Shown here: positions 27,368-46,739 of the stretch, in pieces | How positions within the stretch are numbered: position 1 is the first letter of the stretch | How the letters are laid out: every line of letters starts with the position of its first letter | Origin: Amoebidium appalachense | Taxonomy: Eukaryota; Ichthyosporea | DNA: 64,000 nt | NCBI GenBank assembly: GCA_963693365.1 | Contig: CAVNZM010000011.1 | Coordinates: 4,650,001 to 4,714,000, forward strand | Reading direction: 5' to 3' | Notes under the pieces: model-generated | What the model saw: the letters and a program-made list of their open reading frames with translations, nothing else | Told to the model about the DNA's origin: nothing | Database searches by the model: none | Program-made: the position numbers and the translations under genes

Positions 27368-28220
27368 GTTTTAATGAAGGGTTGTGATTGGGCGGAGATA
27401 AGAATGGAATGGAAGGTAGGCGGATAGGTGGAATGGGTGGTAGTGTCATTAATTTTGCCATTAATTTAGTCGGGTGCTTTGATTTAAGGGAATGACGGAG
27501 GAGGGGTTCCTTTGAATTTTCTAGAGCGTTACGTATCTTGTGTAACTTTAACTTCCTTGGCAGTTTCCCTGTCTTGATGATTATGGTTCTGTCACGGTAT
27601 AAGCTTAATTAAACTTATATGTAACAGTAACTGTTGTTATCACGTAGAATTTTTTATTTTTTGGTCAACGTGGACTCCAGCCTCGACGGCTGATTGAAGC
27701 CGTCTGGTTCACAACTGCCAAATCTCTTGCTGGTTACAAAACAGATCATATACAGGCCTTTTCATCATATACAAGCCCCACAAATCACATTATCTTTTTT
27801 TGCGATACTAACAATTATTTATGTACACCTGTTACTAGTTATCTGCTGATCAATAACACAGGTGCGTGTTTAGTTCTTTCTCAGATATAGCTGCTGTATC
27901 TATCCAGCAGTGAGACATTTGGCTAAAGATAGCAATAAATTGGTGGCCTCCCAGTGTGGCGAGTCGTTTACAAATTCCCAATATCCCCCCACCCACCCCA
28001 CCCCCCCACCACCACCATCACACACACACAGAGGCACCACAAACTCAGGGGTATACATGCTGTTCGTAAACTGTTGCAATCCCCTCCTTGCCCTTCTCCC
28101 AACACGTGTAACATGTGCCACGGTGTTCAAACGTTTAATGATTGGCACAATGGCACAAGCACACAGCTTTTGCAAGTGTCACAGTCTCATGCTGGTTCCA
28201 TGCGGTCCCGTAAATACAAG

Positions 28221-28256
<36 letters not shown>

Positions 28257-28298
28257 CACACACACATACACACACACGCACGCACACACGCACACACG

Positions 28299-28342
<44 letters not shown>

Positions 28343-28357
28343 ACCACCACCGTACCC

Positions 28358-28426
<69 letters not shown>

Positions 28427-29857
28427 ACCCCTTCCTCTCCCCCAAACAACAACAACAACCACAGTGAATCCCTCCCTCCGTCCCTTTCCCTCATATTGCA
28501 AAGGGTTTCCCCCGGCCCACAGTCACTCACTTCACACAAGCACGGGTGGCCCAATGGCAGCCCCACAAGCTTGCACACCACCACCATCAGGGCCTGCACG
28601 CGTTGACCACATCAAATTATGCTTGCGTGCCACGCGTTTTGAATGTGAGAACACACGTGCACAGCCTCACATGTTGACGTTGACACAACAGACCGTGACA
28701 GTCCCTGTGACTGAGCCCTTTGAAAAGAATAGTACGGTAGCCCTACCGGTATCACGGTGGGCCGCCGGTTGTGTGTTGTGTAAAAAAAGTACTTGCGCGC
28801 GCGTGCACATACACGTACTGTGTGATGATGGCCCAATGATGGGCTCAGTTGGGACGTATCTGATTGGTTGAAGATAGAGAAGCCAATAGCAACAACTATC
28901 AGCATACCAAAGATAGGCATTGTTACATCCCCCAAAACCATTGCAACCATTTTGCGTTTTCGACATGTTAGGTTATGAAGAAATGATTCATGGGGTTTGT
29001 TCCACATTATTGTTCTCATGAACAACACAATTATCTTTTGATTATATTATGAGGTTATTGTTTATATGTACATAAGCATGACTGTGACTTCTAGCCTTAA
29101 AATCCTAGTCTTTAGTTTTTCATTGACAGGGGCCCTCGCGAGTTGGTTTTAGGTTGTAGGCCCCCAACTGCCGATCTTAGAAGAGCTGGCGCTCCCAGAT
29201 CTGACTGATTAATCTTCATGATCTCTATTAAGGTAAACATTTTAAATGGGTAAAAGACCACGAATATCAATTTAGTTGCTGTTAGTTAATCTTAAAAACG
29301 AATCATTTGATACGCTTTGTTCTTGATCTTGCCGGCTTTCCAGCCTGTGCCCACGCGCCAACTCGACTGAAAAGCCGAAGACGAGTCTGTCTGAGACGGT
29401 TAGACCTCGGAAGTAAGCACATTTTTCAAGAACTTAGTTTAAGACACAAAACAAGTGTAAACTAACGTGTGCAAAACGCATTAAAGGTCAATCAAGGGAG
29501 ACATATATTGGCTTCAATTGCTTGGGTTCCTTCTGACAGAATCCCTCTTTGTCCGGATCCCAGTACGGTGCAAGAGAGAGATCTACCTTCCACCCGTGTG
29601 TTCAAGTTCCTTCAAGCTGCCCATGTTACAATACTGAGGCATCATTGAAGTCACGACATTTCTCCTCTGATATCTGTTCTCTCCAAAATTATTCACAAAT
29701 ACCTTGCCAAAAAGCTGTTGCAATCTTGTTTAATTGCTCTTTCACCAGGCAGGGATCCACTGTATAGATCTGTTTACAACCCATTCATCAATTTGTTGCA
29801 CTTGCAGTAGCCCAGTAAATTAACTTCAAAGTTTCAGTGCATCGGAAACATTAAAAA
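27368..29857. other. Intergenic region with C66 run
   Basis: No supported gene. It contains the peroxidase 3' UTR side, a small perfect stem-loop (GACGGCT / AGCCGTC, near 27685-27705), a C-rich block at 28221-28254, a (CA)n tract at 28256-28340 and an uninterrupted C66 run at 28359-28424. The last 1 kb is complex, AT-moderate sequence upstream of the syntenin-like gene and probably holds its promoter and 5' UTR. Confidence 0.6.
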
Positions 29858-30724
29858 ATGGCTGTTGTAGCCAAGAACCCCTTCCAACCCACCCAACCAC
29901 GCGAGAATATTTTCAGAACCACTTTCGGCCTTCCAAGCAGACCGCGCAGATTTTCATCCTCCAGCTCGAGTGCTGCAAGCCCCCCCACATCTCCAAGCAG
30001 TTCTCTGAAATCATCTTCGACGACAGAATGTGCGAGAAACGGGCCACACGGTGCACACGATCCCGAACACGAGGCGTTTTTGTTTGACCTTTACTACAAT
30101 GAGATCTCATTCGGGGAGGCACCAAAACTGACTCTCTCTACACACACGGACAGGGTCGCTTGTCTGCAGCGCGCGTCTCTTCAGGAGGCGTTCGGGTTCT
30201 CTTTGGGTGCTATACAGGGTTACATCACCATCGCTAGGGTCGTACCAAATACTCACGCAAGCCGCGCAGGCCTACGTGTGGGCGACCAGCTACTTATATT
30301 AAACGAGCAACCACTCTACGGTTCTAGCCCCGGTGTGGTGATGAGTGCAATTACGCGAATGACGAAACTAGACATGGTCTTAAGACCTGATCATCGCTTT
30401 CTCAGAACGGTCGAACTCGAAAGGCCAAACGAGAAAATTCCGTGGGGGCTCATTGTGAATGACGGTTGTGTATACAGTGCGGTAGAGGATTCTCCTGCGG
30501 ATTGGGCGGGGGTCCCGGTGGGGTACCAAATTCTGGCCGTAAACGACGTTGATGTGTGGTCAATGGAGGACACGGACGTTTCGGAAATTTTGGGCGTTAA
30601 GGGGGGTCTTTTCATGAAAATTACGGCTCTTCCCGTGTTTGCGTTCGAGGAGCTGATGGTTTCTGCATGCACGGGGGTGCAGCATATGAGGGATTGGGAG
30701 AAGGTGCACACCATCAAGCATTAA
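29858..30724 (+). CDS. Syntenin-like protein, two tandem PDZ domains (intronless)
   Basis: 288-aa single-exon frame with an AAAAATGG start context. Residues about 1-60 are basic then Ser-rich and look disordered. PDZ1 spans about residues 112-183 (FGFSLG, ASRAGLRVGDQLLILN), and PDZ2 about 195-262 (PWGLIVNDGCVYSAVEDSPA, AGVPVGYQILAVNDVDVWSMED). The linker RTVELERPNEK and the tail ITALPVFAFEELM match the architecture of syntenin (SDCBP), where tandem PDZ domains are followed by a short tail after an xPxFxFE motif. Syntenins bind C-termini of transmembrane proteins and PIP2 at membranes; that role is inferred here. The PDZ1 carboxylate loop reads FGFSL, which is canonical, and PDZ2 is PWGLI. It is the only intronless protein gene in an intron-dense window, so a retrocopy origin is possible. 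It could also be another double-PDZ adaptor. Confidence 0.85.
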   Translation: MAVVAKNPFQPTQPRENIFRTTFGLPSRPRRFSSSSSSAASPPTSPSSSLKSSSTTECARNGPHGAHDPEHEAFLFDLYYNEISFGEAPKLTLSTHTDRVACLQRASLQEAFGFSLGAIQGYITIARVVPNTHASRAGLRVGDQLLILNEQPLYGSSPGVVMSAITRMTKLDMVLRPDHRFLRTVELERPNEKIPWGLIVNDGCVYSAVEDSPADWAGVPVGYQILAVNDVDVWSMEDTDVSEILGVKGGLFMKITALPVFAFEELMVSACTGVQHMRDWEKVHTIKH

Positions 30725-31493
30725 TGTTTTAGTTTTCTACACACGCCTGTATTTTTACTTATAATTAATTAGGCTGATGTTTCAGTTCTTTAAAATTTAA
30801 TTTTCTCTGGGCCAATCGGCTTCTAGCAGTACTGGCAACAACAATACATAATATCATGTTGAACGGGGTTGACGGAAGTGTAGCAGGGTGGTTGAATGAG
30901 GGTTTGAGCTTGCTCATCATGTGATTTGTACCTATAGGTTTTTAATTAGAAACGAAGTACTTTCCGTTTGACAGATCTGTTATAATGGCGAAGCGGCACC
31001 AAAACTCCGAAATCAGGTACGATATCTGTACTACAACATGTTTTACGACTAATGTACTAAAACTTGTTTTCGTTAGCACTAGGACGCGTCTTCTGTGTTG
31101 TAAGGGTCCGAATGAATCATTCTTTCTGAGCCAAAACACTATACTCATCAGCCACTATGTAAGGCCGTTTTAGAGAAGAAATTGCGAACAGGCTTTACTC
31201 CATATCTATACGAGTATCTCCCTTATTTAGTTCATCCTTATTTTTGCTGAATATCTACATGAACAGTACCAGTTGTTTAATTCGTCAGATGCATCACAAA
31301 CTCCGTGACTTAGAGTTGTACATTATATTTGGTAAGAGTGTGAATAATAATGAATGCAAATAGATTTTTTCGTGACGTATGCTCACTTTTCTACACCCCG
31401 TGATATTGAACCCAGGCACATTGTTGTAGAGTAACCCAGTCAATGACCCGAATCAGATTGCGGCAAGTGCTCTGTGATCACGTGACTTGCAAA

Positions 31494-31543
<50 letters not shown>

Positions 31544-31609
31544 ACATGCACACACACACACGAAAAAAAAAAAGAAAAACCAAAAACCAAAGAAAAGAAA
31601 AAGTACCCC

Positions 31610-31640
<31 letters not shown>

Positions 31641-31669
31641 ACGCGCGACGTGCCCGGCGTCGTGTGTGT

Positions 31670-31700
<31 letters not shown>

Positions 31701-32004
31701 GGGGAGCAGCGCACCACCAGCCTTTCGTTTTGCCCCTCCGGCCACCATACAACATATACTGGCATATCGCGTCTCATGTTGGCCCAACTTTATTCATGTA
31801 CAGTACCGGGAGAAATTAATGAAACCATCCTCTACATTCCTTGCAGTTCAATCGAATTGATTAGAACCCCTTCCCCCCCCCCCCCCCCCCCCCCCCCTCC
31901 CTTCCTCCCTTCCTCCCGCCCCTCCTCCCCCATCCCCCCAAAACAAAAACAACAACAACAACAACTAACACACGCACAAAAAATTCTTCCCCTTCTCCCT
32001 TTCA
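30725..32004. other. Convergent intergenic region (syntenin-like / ECH)
   Basis: Shared 3' flank of two convergent genes. The first 700 bp is AT-rich; 31495-31700 is a C-run, (CA)n, A-rich, C-run, CA, GT, G-run mosaic; 31872-31960 is C-rich followed by (AAC)n. No coding exon is supported. The C/CA half and the GT/G half (31497-31560 and 31660-31704) are complementary and could fold. Confidence 0.6.
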
Positions 32005-32766
32005 TTAACCTTTTGCCTCCGCAAAATTCGACACACGCTGGGCCGTATCCCCCACCCCGGGGGTAAATTTCGCCTCAAATTTCAACCCCTCCTTCAGCCC
32101 CGTGTTCTCACACACATTGTACAGTTGCTTGATTGCCGCGATGGTCTGAGAGCTATTTTTAGTGATTGCACGTGCCATTGTGTCGACGGTTTCTGTCAGT
32201 TTCTCTGCGGGAACGGCGGAAGACACTAGACCCCAATCTGCGGCTTGCTGGGCTGTAATTGGCTGGCAGGTGAACGACATGGTACGGGCACGTACTATGC
32301 CCACACGGCGTGGAAGGCGCTGGGAAAGACCCCATTTGGGTAGCAGGCCCCACCTGTGTGTGTGTGTTTGTGCGTGTGTGTGTGTGTGTGTGTGTTTGTG
32401 TATGTGTATGTGTGTATGTGTGTGTTAGTGTTTGTCGGCGACTAGAGAAATAGAAATGGCTGATGGAGAGGCAGTTGTTGACAATACGTGTCGGAAGAAA
32501 ATCATGCCCGAGAGCCTCTATATAGGCAAAGGGCACAGTAGCATTATTGTATGTGTAGCCCATTTTTTTTTTTTTCATGTTCTGCATGAGAAAAGAACTG
32601 TTTTGGCTCTACGTCCCAAGCTTGCCCCCCTCCCCCCCCCCCCAGTTCCCCCCAGAACCCCCCAAAGAGTTTTGCTTAATATGAGGGGCTCAGGACCCCC
32701 TGAGGCAAAGGAAGGAAAGTGTGTGTGTGTCTGTATGTGTGTGTGTGTGGCGGGGGGAGGGAGGGT

Positions 32767-32800
<34 letters not shown>

Positions 32801-32825
32801 AGGGGGAGGAGACGAGGGGGAGGCG

Positions 32826-32856
<31 letters not shown>

Positions 32857-32894
32857 GTGGTGGTGGTGGTGGTGGTGGTGGTGGTGGTGGTGGT

Positions 32895-32932
<38 letters not shown>

Positions 32933-33004
32933 TAACCAAGCATATGGATGTTCGTGAGATTTAAAAGGTCGGCACCTAAAGGGGACCGGGGTAGGGACAT
33001 GCCC

Positions 33005-33042
<38 letters not shown>

Positions 33043-33605
33043 GCGGGGGAGGGGGGAGGGGGAGGGGGGGGGGGGGGGGGGGGGGGGATGCGAGGGGGAG
33101 AGGGAGGGCCTGGAAGGGAGGAACGGGAGGCCGTGGGGGAGGGAAGGGACATACGGAGAGGTTTTTTCCCTTATTCTTATTCTTATTCTTTTCTTTTCTT
33201 TTCTTTTTTCTTTTTCTTTCTTATTTTTTGGGGGGGGAAGGAGGGGGGGGGGGGGGGGGGAAGAAGAAGAGAAGGAGGGGTGATGGGGCGTTGTATAAAA
33301 AAGCCATACTTTGCATGCGTGTCAGCAAACTTTGCATCGAGTGAAGCCACAGCGACATCACAGGCCAACATCAGCTCCAAAGCCCCCGTGTAGCAGTGCC
33401 CATTGACTTCCGCAATGCTCACTTTGCCACATTCCTCCAGGGTTCGAATAAAATGCCACCCCACATGTAACAGTTCCTGCTGTGTGAACTGGCCTTCTTG
33501 GACTTGCTGCTGGGCTGCTTTGAGGTCGATGCCTGCTGACCACGCCTTGCCTGCTCCTGTCACAACGAGTACCTTTTTTTCGCCCCCCCCCCCCCCCCAA
33601 AGTTT

Positions 33606-33636
<31 letters not shown>

Positions 33637-33930
33637 GGGGGGGGGGGGAGGGGGGAGGGGATGGTCAGAAAGAGGTCGCAGTATGCCGGTTGTGTGTGTG
33701 TAAGTGTCAGTCGGTGGTGGCCGTTTTCCTCGTGTATGTGCTTGCTTGTGTGTGTGTGTGTGTGTACGTGTGCGTGTGTGTTAGGAGGATTAGGGAGGGA
33801 TGCTATGGTAAGGGTTTAATCACCCTTCCGAAGTAGGCCAGTACTGATGATAAATAGCCCGTTGAATGAGTGCAGAGTTGTTATTATAATTATTTTTCAA
33901 AACTTTCCTTTGGGGGATCGTGGATGTTTT

Positions 33931-33961
<31 letters not shown>

Positions 33962-34814
33962 GAGGGGGGTAGGGTGGAAAGAGGCGACAGGGGGGATGGG
34001 AGTTGAGGTTTCTGTTATAACACGAAATAAAGAGAGCCTATTTAGAACCTCTGACGTTTGTGGGGAGAGAGTGGGAATGGAATAGAAGGCAGCAAAAAGA
34101 AACACAAGAGAAGCGATTGTTCGTGCAACGAGTACCAACAGGAAAAGGCTGAACCGCGAGCTAAATGGGTAAAAAGAAAGTCACTTTTGCATACCACTAT
34201 CGAGTGTGTCACCGACACGTGTGTGACAGGCAAAGAAACCACAAAGAGGGCAAGGCCAATAGGCTGACAGCAGGAGAGGAAATTTTTCCAGGGAAATAAA
34301 GGATGCGGGATGAGGGGAGAAGTCGTGGTCTGTCTCTTTCTTTCTCTCACTCTCTTTGTGCGTGCAAATGTATGTTTGAGGCCCCAGGGGGAAAGGGGGG
34401 GGGGGGGGGGGGGAGGGGGGGGAGTTGGGGGACGGGGGGGGGGGGGGAGGGGGGAGTTGGGGGATGGCAGCAGGGGGGAGGGAGGGGGGAGGGAACAGGG
34501 AGGGTAGGGGGTGGTGCTGGTGGATGTGGTGAATGGGGGGAGAGGGGGAGGGGGGGACCGGAGGGGGGGGGGGGGGGGGGAAGGGTGTGTGTGTGTGTGG
34601 GGGGGAGGGGGGGGGGGGAGAAGGGGGGGAGAGGGAGGGGGGAGGTTGGAAGGGTTACCTTTGCCTGGGGGTCTTGGGCAAAAAGGTCACCTGCCTGCCG
34701 GATCTCTTTTATCATGGTGGGGGTGAGAGCGTTCATGGCGTGAGGACGGTTGAGGGTAAGCCGCGCTATGCCCTCTGCAGAGAGGGTGTAAAGTAGTTCG
34801 GTAAATGCAGCCAT
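32005..34814 (-). CDS. Enoyl-CoA hydratase/isomerase family (crotonase) protein
   Basis: 255 aa in three exons: 34814-34659, 33572-33310, 32353-32005. Phases are 0 then 2 and agree. Crotonase fold acting on acyl-CoA thioesters, as in fatty-acid or amino-acid breakdown. Visible features: LTLNRPHAMNAL near the N-terminus, oxyanion-hole blocks AGIDLK and GHCYTGALELMLACD, then FADTHAKWGLLPKWGLSQRLPRRVG. The first family glutamate (in GALEL) is present, while the position of the second catalytic Glu of classical hydratases (usual PE motif) is DTHA, so hydratase activity is doubtful; isomerase or another crotonase chemistry is possible. There is no obvious presequence or C-terminal peroxisomal tripeptide (ends EAKG). 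It is divergent from EXOSC5 with 1.1 kb between start codons. Confidence 0.94.
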
Positions 34815-35889
34815 GGTGTGTTGTTGTTGTTGAGGTGTAAGCGGATGTTGTTGGATAATGGGCTACTTGGTGAACTGGATCTCCGACCGGATATTGATGA
34901 TGTGAAGCTAGAAATTGTAGGGGGAATGAAGTGTAAGGATTCAAATAGGCTTAGTGGCCCTTGCGTAGGATGGCGCAGGCGTGTTAAACTGTGGTATATT
35001 CACTAACAGAAGGTTTCATAAAGCGAAAGGTGCATGTCTAGGTTCTCTATGCGAATCATAAAAGGAATGAGGACGTGAATCTCACCAAGTTCAATCTGAC
35101 AGATTGATCTCAAAGCTCAATCTGAACCGAAAGGAGCAAAGAGCTCTTTGTTTTGACCGAAAGCTGTCACGGTTTATTTGTGTTTCTGTTGTGGTACTGT
35201 GTGCGCCTAATTCCTTTGCAAGTTCAGAACTTCAGGACCTTGTCAAGAAGCTTCGAAGATGCCTTTTTTTTTCTTATGTTACTTTTTTTTGAATGTTTTG
35301 TCACTTTTGTGTCACGTTTTGTTGTTTTCTTGTTTTTGCTTGATTGGTTCACGTGAACATCAGATGGCTCACAAAACTTACCATATAAGGGCAAAAGAAG
35401 CAAAAAAAGCAGTACATATATGGCTATATGAATATGCAGTTCTGCTTGTTCATTGGTGCAATATTTCTTTGGTATGCAGTTCTATGTACACGTGACTCAG
35501 TGACTCACTGACTGCACAGTGCACACACACCCAGCAGACACACAATTTTTTGACACAAACACACACAAACACAATGTTCACTTGTACACAAACACACATG
35601 TTGACCACATACATCTCTGTAATATCATGCGCCTTTCTCTTTGTGGTTACCATTGAGCACATACTAACCCCACACCTATACTAACTCGCACTCTTCACAA
35701 CCTCACCTTTTTTCCAGGTTTGCTGTTGTTTTGTTGCGGAGATCTATTGCACACTTGTTTTGATTTTGGTACTATTTCTCACTTGTTTGTAGCCGTTGCA
35801 TTTCAGCAATAGTTACTTCACATACAGTCCAAGGAAGGATAACACACACAATCTTTACCGCCGCTTATTAGCACATCTAGTTTAGAAAA
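34815..35889. other. Divergent intergenic region (ECH / EXOSC5)
   Basis: About 1.1 kb between the divergent start codons. It is mostly complex sequence without long homopolymers and should contain both promoters. No TATA box was assigned confidently. Small open frames at 35104-35495 lack any recognised motif. Confidence 0.6.
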
Positions 35890-42310
<6,421 letters not shown>

Positions 42311-42778
42311 ACTTCCTTTAACGACCATGTGGGCGTTTTTTCAGAATCCTTTTTTATGGCAAATCCTCCATGCCTAAAAAAGGAGATTGCTCCATATATA
42401 GGCAAAAACCGTGACTGATACCAGCTATTGTTTTGACGCCTTAGTAACGTCACGCCGCAGAATCCCGGCATTGACCTTAAGGCCCAACCGGCGTTTCATG
42501 GTGTGATATTAAAATGGCCTCGGTCTTACGTCAAATTGACGTCAGTGCGAAAGGCCACCGATTGGCGGTAATCACCAGTGTATCCTCAAGTACATTGATT
42601 TGGTTTTTGCATATAGATCTTCACGTCCCTTTTTTTGGCATTTACTATATAAGGTGCGCAAACATTATGGAGAAATTTAAAACCCACAGTCGTTAAGGGA
42701 ACCATACTTGTACAGAGACAAAAAGGAACACTATGCCCTAAATCACTTACCTGCAAACACACACACATGGACATGCGC

Positions 42779-42812
<34 letters not shown>

Positions 42813-43687
42813 CACACACACACACACACGCGCACACACACACACACACACACACACCCACACTAAACACTAACACTGCCAGGCGCGTGTTTTTACACCT
42901 ATGGGCGTTTAGAAGCGTTTGCTAATGGTAGTACGATATCTGATTCCTGCACAGGTGCTTTTTATTGGTGGGTGGATATAAACACACATTCACATGCACA
43001 TGCACAAAGCAAACATGCACAAGCACACCACATTAACACTTCACACGAGCGCATTAGCATGCCAACAACTTAACCGATGCCCGAACGATGTTGCACGATC
43101 CTTGGAGTCATGAAAAAGTGCACTTCAAACAAACAAGCATTGTATGGCAAAGGGATTGAATAGCCCGAGTACGTTGAAATCATGGGGTTGCATGTAATGG
43201 GTTGTTATTAAATTTTGATTCGAAACTGGAAAAATAAACAGCAATTAGATTCGTCTTGCATGCGCAGGCTGCTGGCAGCCTGGGGTCAAGGATCCCGGAC
43301 CTGTGGTGTACATGTTAGCCATGGTGTGGCCCATATTAAAACTCTGTTTGTGGTGTGTGTGTGTTATGTGTGGCCGTGTGTGTATCTTTTCACCAAGAAT
43401 GACTGAATGAAGTTACGTGGTCACAATTCTATGCCTGCAACTGTGTGCACAAGGACACACACCCGGATGGCCGTGGCGGTGCGGGATGTACGTGTGTGTC
43501 TGTGGGGGGAGGGGGGAGGGTTGGGGAGGAGGCAAGGAGGTAGAGTGGAGGGGTCTCAGAGTGAAGGGTGGACGGAGCAGATCCGGACAGGGAGCTCGAG
43601 CTCTAGTGTGTGTGTATTTGTGTGTGTATTTGTGTGTGTGTGTGTGTGTGTGCCACGGTGTGTGTGTGTACTGGTGTGTGTGTTGAA

Positions 43688-43729
<42 letters not shown>

Positions 43730-44129
43730 TGTAGGGTCTGTAGTAATACTGCTGTTTCATGCGTATTGCTTATGGTTCATGTTTTGTATTGAAGTTGAAC
43801 ACAAAGTCTTGTTACTATTACATATGATACACGTTAGGCATTCATTCTACACTCTACAGGAGACGGCATACTATTGGCTAGTCCAGTTCAGGAAAAAGAA
43901 AGGGCAAAAAAAGCCAAGTGTTACCAGTGTGTTTCCACGATCTGATACTGTATCATAACAACTCCATACATTTCCACCCAAGCACGACACCTGCGACAAG
44001 TCAATAAACTTACACCCACAACCACACACCCATGCACGTGTAAGCCCCTTAGTCAACGCCCACAGGTAACCGTATCCCCCCCCCCCCCAAAAAAAAAAAA
44101 AAAAAAAAAGAAAGAAAGAAAGAATTTCA

Positions 44130-44169
<40 letters not shown>

Positions 44170-44651
44170 GGGGAAAAAAGGAAGAAGAAGAAGATGAAAG
44201 AGAGAGAAAGCAAGAAAACATACACAGGAAGAGAAAAATTGAAGTCCAAGAAACGCTCAAGCCCAAAAGCTAAATAAACAAAACAAAACAAAACAAAACA
44301 AAACAAAACAAAAAAAAAAAAAAAAAAAAGAAAAGAAAAAAAGAATGGATGAGTAAATAAAAACTATGGTAGTTGTGTGTTTTTTAGTAGTCTTTTCGCG
44401 CTTATGATTCGCTTTTTCTGTTGTGTTGGCTTTAATTACAACATTAACACATAGTTCAAGCAAATAAACAAAGTTCAATTATGGTCCAATCAATAGTCCA
44501 TCATAATTTCCATCAAATTTTAAACCATAATATGACGTTTGCCTTCTGGTTCTGCAGCTGCTACTGCGCACTCACGTGCACGTTTGGCCGCAAACCTAAC
44601 CATATTGCGTTTTGTCAATCACCCGATCACAACCGAATCTCAATCAAATTT
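42311..44651. other. Convergent intergenic region (EXOSC5 / small gene)
   Basis: No coding exon supported. It contains (CA)n at 42780-42860, (GT)n with a G-run at 43609-43728, an (AAAG)n tract at 44108-44168, (AAAAC)n at 44279-44310 followed by an A-run, and a duplicate of the 3' end of the neighbouring minus-strand gene at 44537-44635. Confidence 0.6.
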
Positions 44652-44752
44652 TCACGCGTTTGCCTTCTGGTTCTGCAGTTGCTGCTGCGCGCCCTCATGC
44701 CCGTTGGCCGCCAACCTGATCATGTTGCGTTTTGTCAATCGCCTAATCACCG
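44537..44752 (-). repeat. Tandem duplication of the small gene's 3' coding end
   Basis: About 100 bp covering the last codons and stop region of the small gene (44655-44752) recurs about 121 bp downstream in the gene's sense direction (44537-44635), with point differences. The downstream copy lies past the stop codon, so it is probably 3' UTR. Confidence 0.85.
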
Positions 44753-44859
44753 TGGCCCTCTCCTGCATGGTCAGCTCGGCCCAGTTTGTGATGTACTGGA
44801 GGGACCCGTCTGATTGGACAACCATAGGGCCCATGTGGTCAAGAAGGATGGATTCCCCG

Positions 44860-44919
<60 letters not shown>

Positions 44920-45014
44920 TATGTGTGTGTGAGTGTATGTGTGCATGGGGGGAGGGGAAGGGGGGGGGGGAGGGAGATGATTTTGGGCGGCGACCCGAAG
45001 TGAAGGGAGAGGGG

Positions 45015-45109
<95 letters not shown>

Positions 45110-46132
45110 GGGGGAGGGGGGAGGGGGGATGGGCGGGTTGATGGTGTGGGGGGGGCGTGTGTTCGTGTGTGCATCCGGCCAGAGGGGAAGGGGGGGGGGG
45201 GGGGGGGGGGGGGGGTAATATATCACAGGTTACTAAGCACACAGTCACGACGGATAACTTGGGGCAGATTAAGCAGAGCACACACAATGAGTACGAGTTA
45301 TAAGCAAAGCCCATCCTGGGGAGGGTGTGTGTGTGTGGGGGGGGGGGGGGGGGGGGGGAAGGGAAAGTGTGTGAGATTGAGTGTGTGTGTGTGTGTGAAT
45401 GTGTGTGTGTGTGTGTATGCGTGTATCCGGCAGAAGGAGTGGGGGACAGCCAGAGCGGGGTAGCTAGTGTGCATGTGCATATGTGCGATTTTCCCTCTCT
45501 CTTCCTGTCCTCCCTTCCCCCCCCCCCCCCCCCCCCTCCCAACACACACACACACCCCTCTCTTCTCTAACTCCTCCCCCTCCCCCCCCCCCCCCCCCCC
45601 CCCCCCCCTTCCTCCCCTCGCCTTTTCTCTCTCTAACTCTATTCACGGAGAGGTCGCAGGTGTGGGGCTCGTACTTTTTTGGAAAGCAAGGGATTAATTC
45701 TATTCGAAAAAAGCAAAAAAACAAAAAAAGCATGTCGTGCAAAAGGTAAATATCTCCACGAGTCAGGGTACACGTGTCACGTGTGTGTGTGTGTGTGTGT
45801 GTCTGTGTGTGTGTGTGTGTGTGCGCGCGTGCAGACCTGTGTGCATGTACGTTTGTGTGAAGAACACTCTGTGTGTATGTGTGCATATGGTGTGTGTGTG
45901 TTTGTGTGTTTATATTTGTGTTCAGGGGTCGGGGAAGGGGGAGGGGAAGAGGGGGGGGGGGGGGGTGATGGTGAAAGTGATGGGTGTTGCTGCTACGAAA
46001 CACATATATGAGCCACAGAAGTCTAGCAATCATAGCATCAATCCAAAATAGGCAAAACCACTCAATGAGGTCCATGCATGCCCTGTGAGCCTACTAATAT
46101 CATACAACCTGAGCCGTACAACAACCACCCAC

Positions 46133-46179
<47 letters not shown>

Positions 46180-46739
46180 ACACACACACACACACCCATA
46201 CACACAGAAAATAATAACAACAACAACAACAAACATCAACAACAACTCCAGATCTTCACCAACGCAAGTACCTTTATGCATAGGCAACAGGAAGTTGGTA
46301 ATTCGGTACGCTAACAGTTCAAATCTTTCTTAGTTAAAACCAAGCAAAACGAGGCGAAAGTCTGACTGGAGGAGGAGCAGGGATTCGACCAAGGGAGGGC
46401 ATATGTTGTGGGTGAAAGTGATTGATGGTGGTGTTGGTTGCGCAGAGGAAAGGGAGGGGGACAGAACGGAGAGAGGAGGTGGGGGGGCAAGAGGAGAGTG
46501 GGTGGGTGAGGGTAAGGGGGGTTGCGGGTGGTGGTGGAGGTGGAGGAGAAGTGAGGAGAAAGAAGGTACAAGAACATCTGTGCACCAAAAAAAAAAAAAA
46601 AAAAAAAAAAAAACCAGAGCGTAGGGGGGAAAAAAGTGGCCGAAATCTGACCTGCTACGGATGCATGAAAGGGGCCGTCTGCAGGGCTCTCGAGAGCGAG
46701 GGGCTGTTCTGGCCCGGAAGCATCGGGTTTGTCACTCAT
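44652..46739 (-). CDS. Small conserved protein of unknown function (2 exons)
   Basis: 98 aa from two phase-1 exons, 46739-46652 and 44860-44652. An upstream in-frame ATG at 46803-46805 would add 22 residues (SCAPLRQLLGRNLLKLLFSW) that are basic and amphipathic like a mitochondrial presequence, so the start is uncertain. The N-terminal part is low in recognisable features. The second exon has a compact motif, ILLDHMGPMVVQSDGSLQYI then TNWAELTMQER and RLTKRNMIRL, a pattern I associate with short uncharacterised eukaryotic (especially fungal) proteins of the LDxLGPxVVxxDGTLxRIxNW type. I know no function for them. The tail is Gln/Ala-rich. The single 1.8 kb intron carries a sense copy of the dispersed element and ends in a (CA)n acceptor. 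Confidence 0.7.
45018..45079. repeat. (GA)n microsatellite
   Basis: About 30 GA units followed by (GT)n, inside the intron of the small minus-strand gene. Confidence 0.9.
45215..45326 (-). repeat. Sense intronic element, 3' half
   Basis: On the minus strand it reads CCAGGATGGGCTTTGCTTAT through GTTATCCGTCGTGACTGTGT into a C-run. It lies in the intron of the minus-strand small gene, hence sense. Confidence 0.75.
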
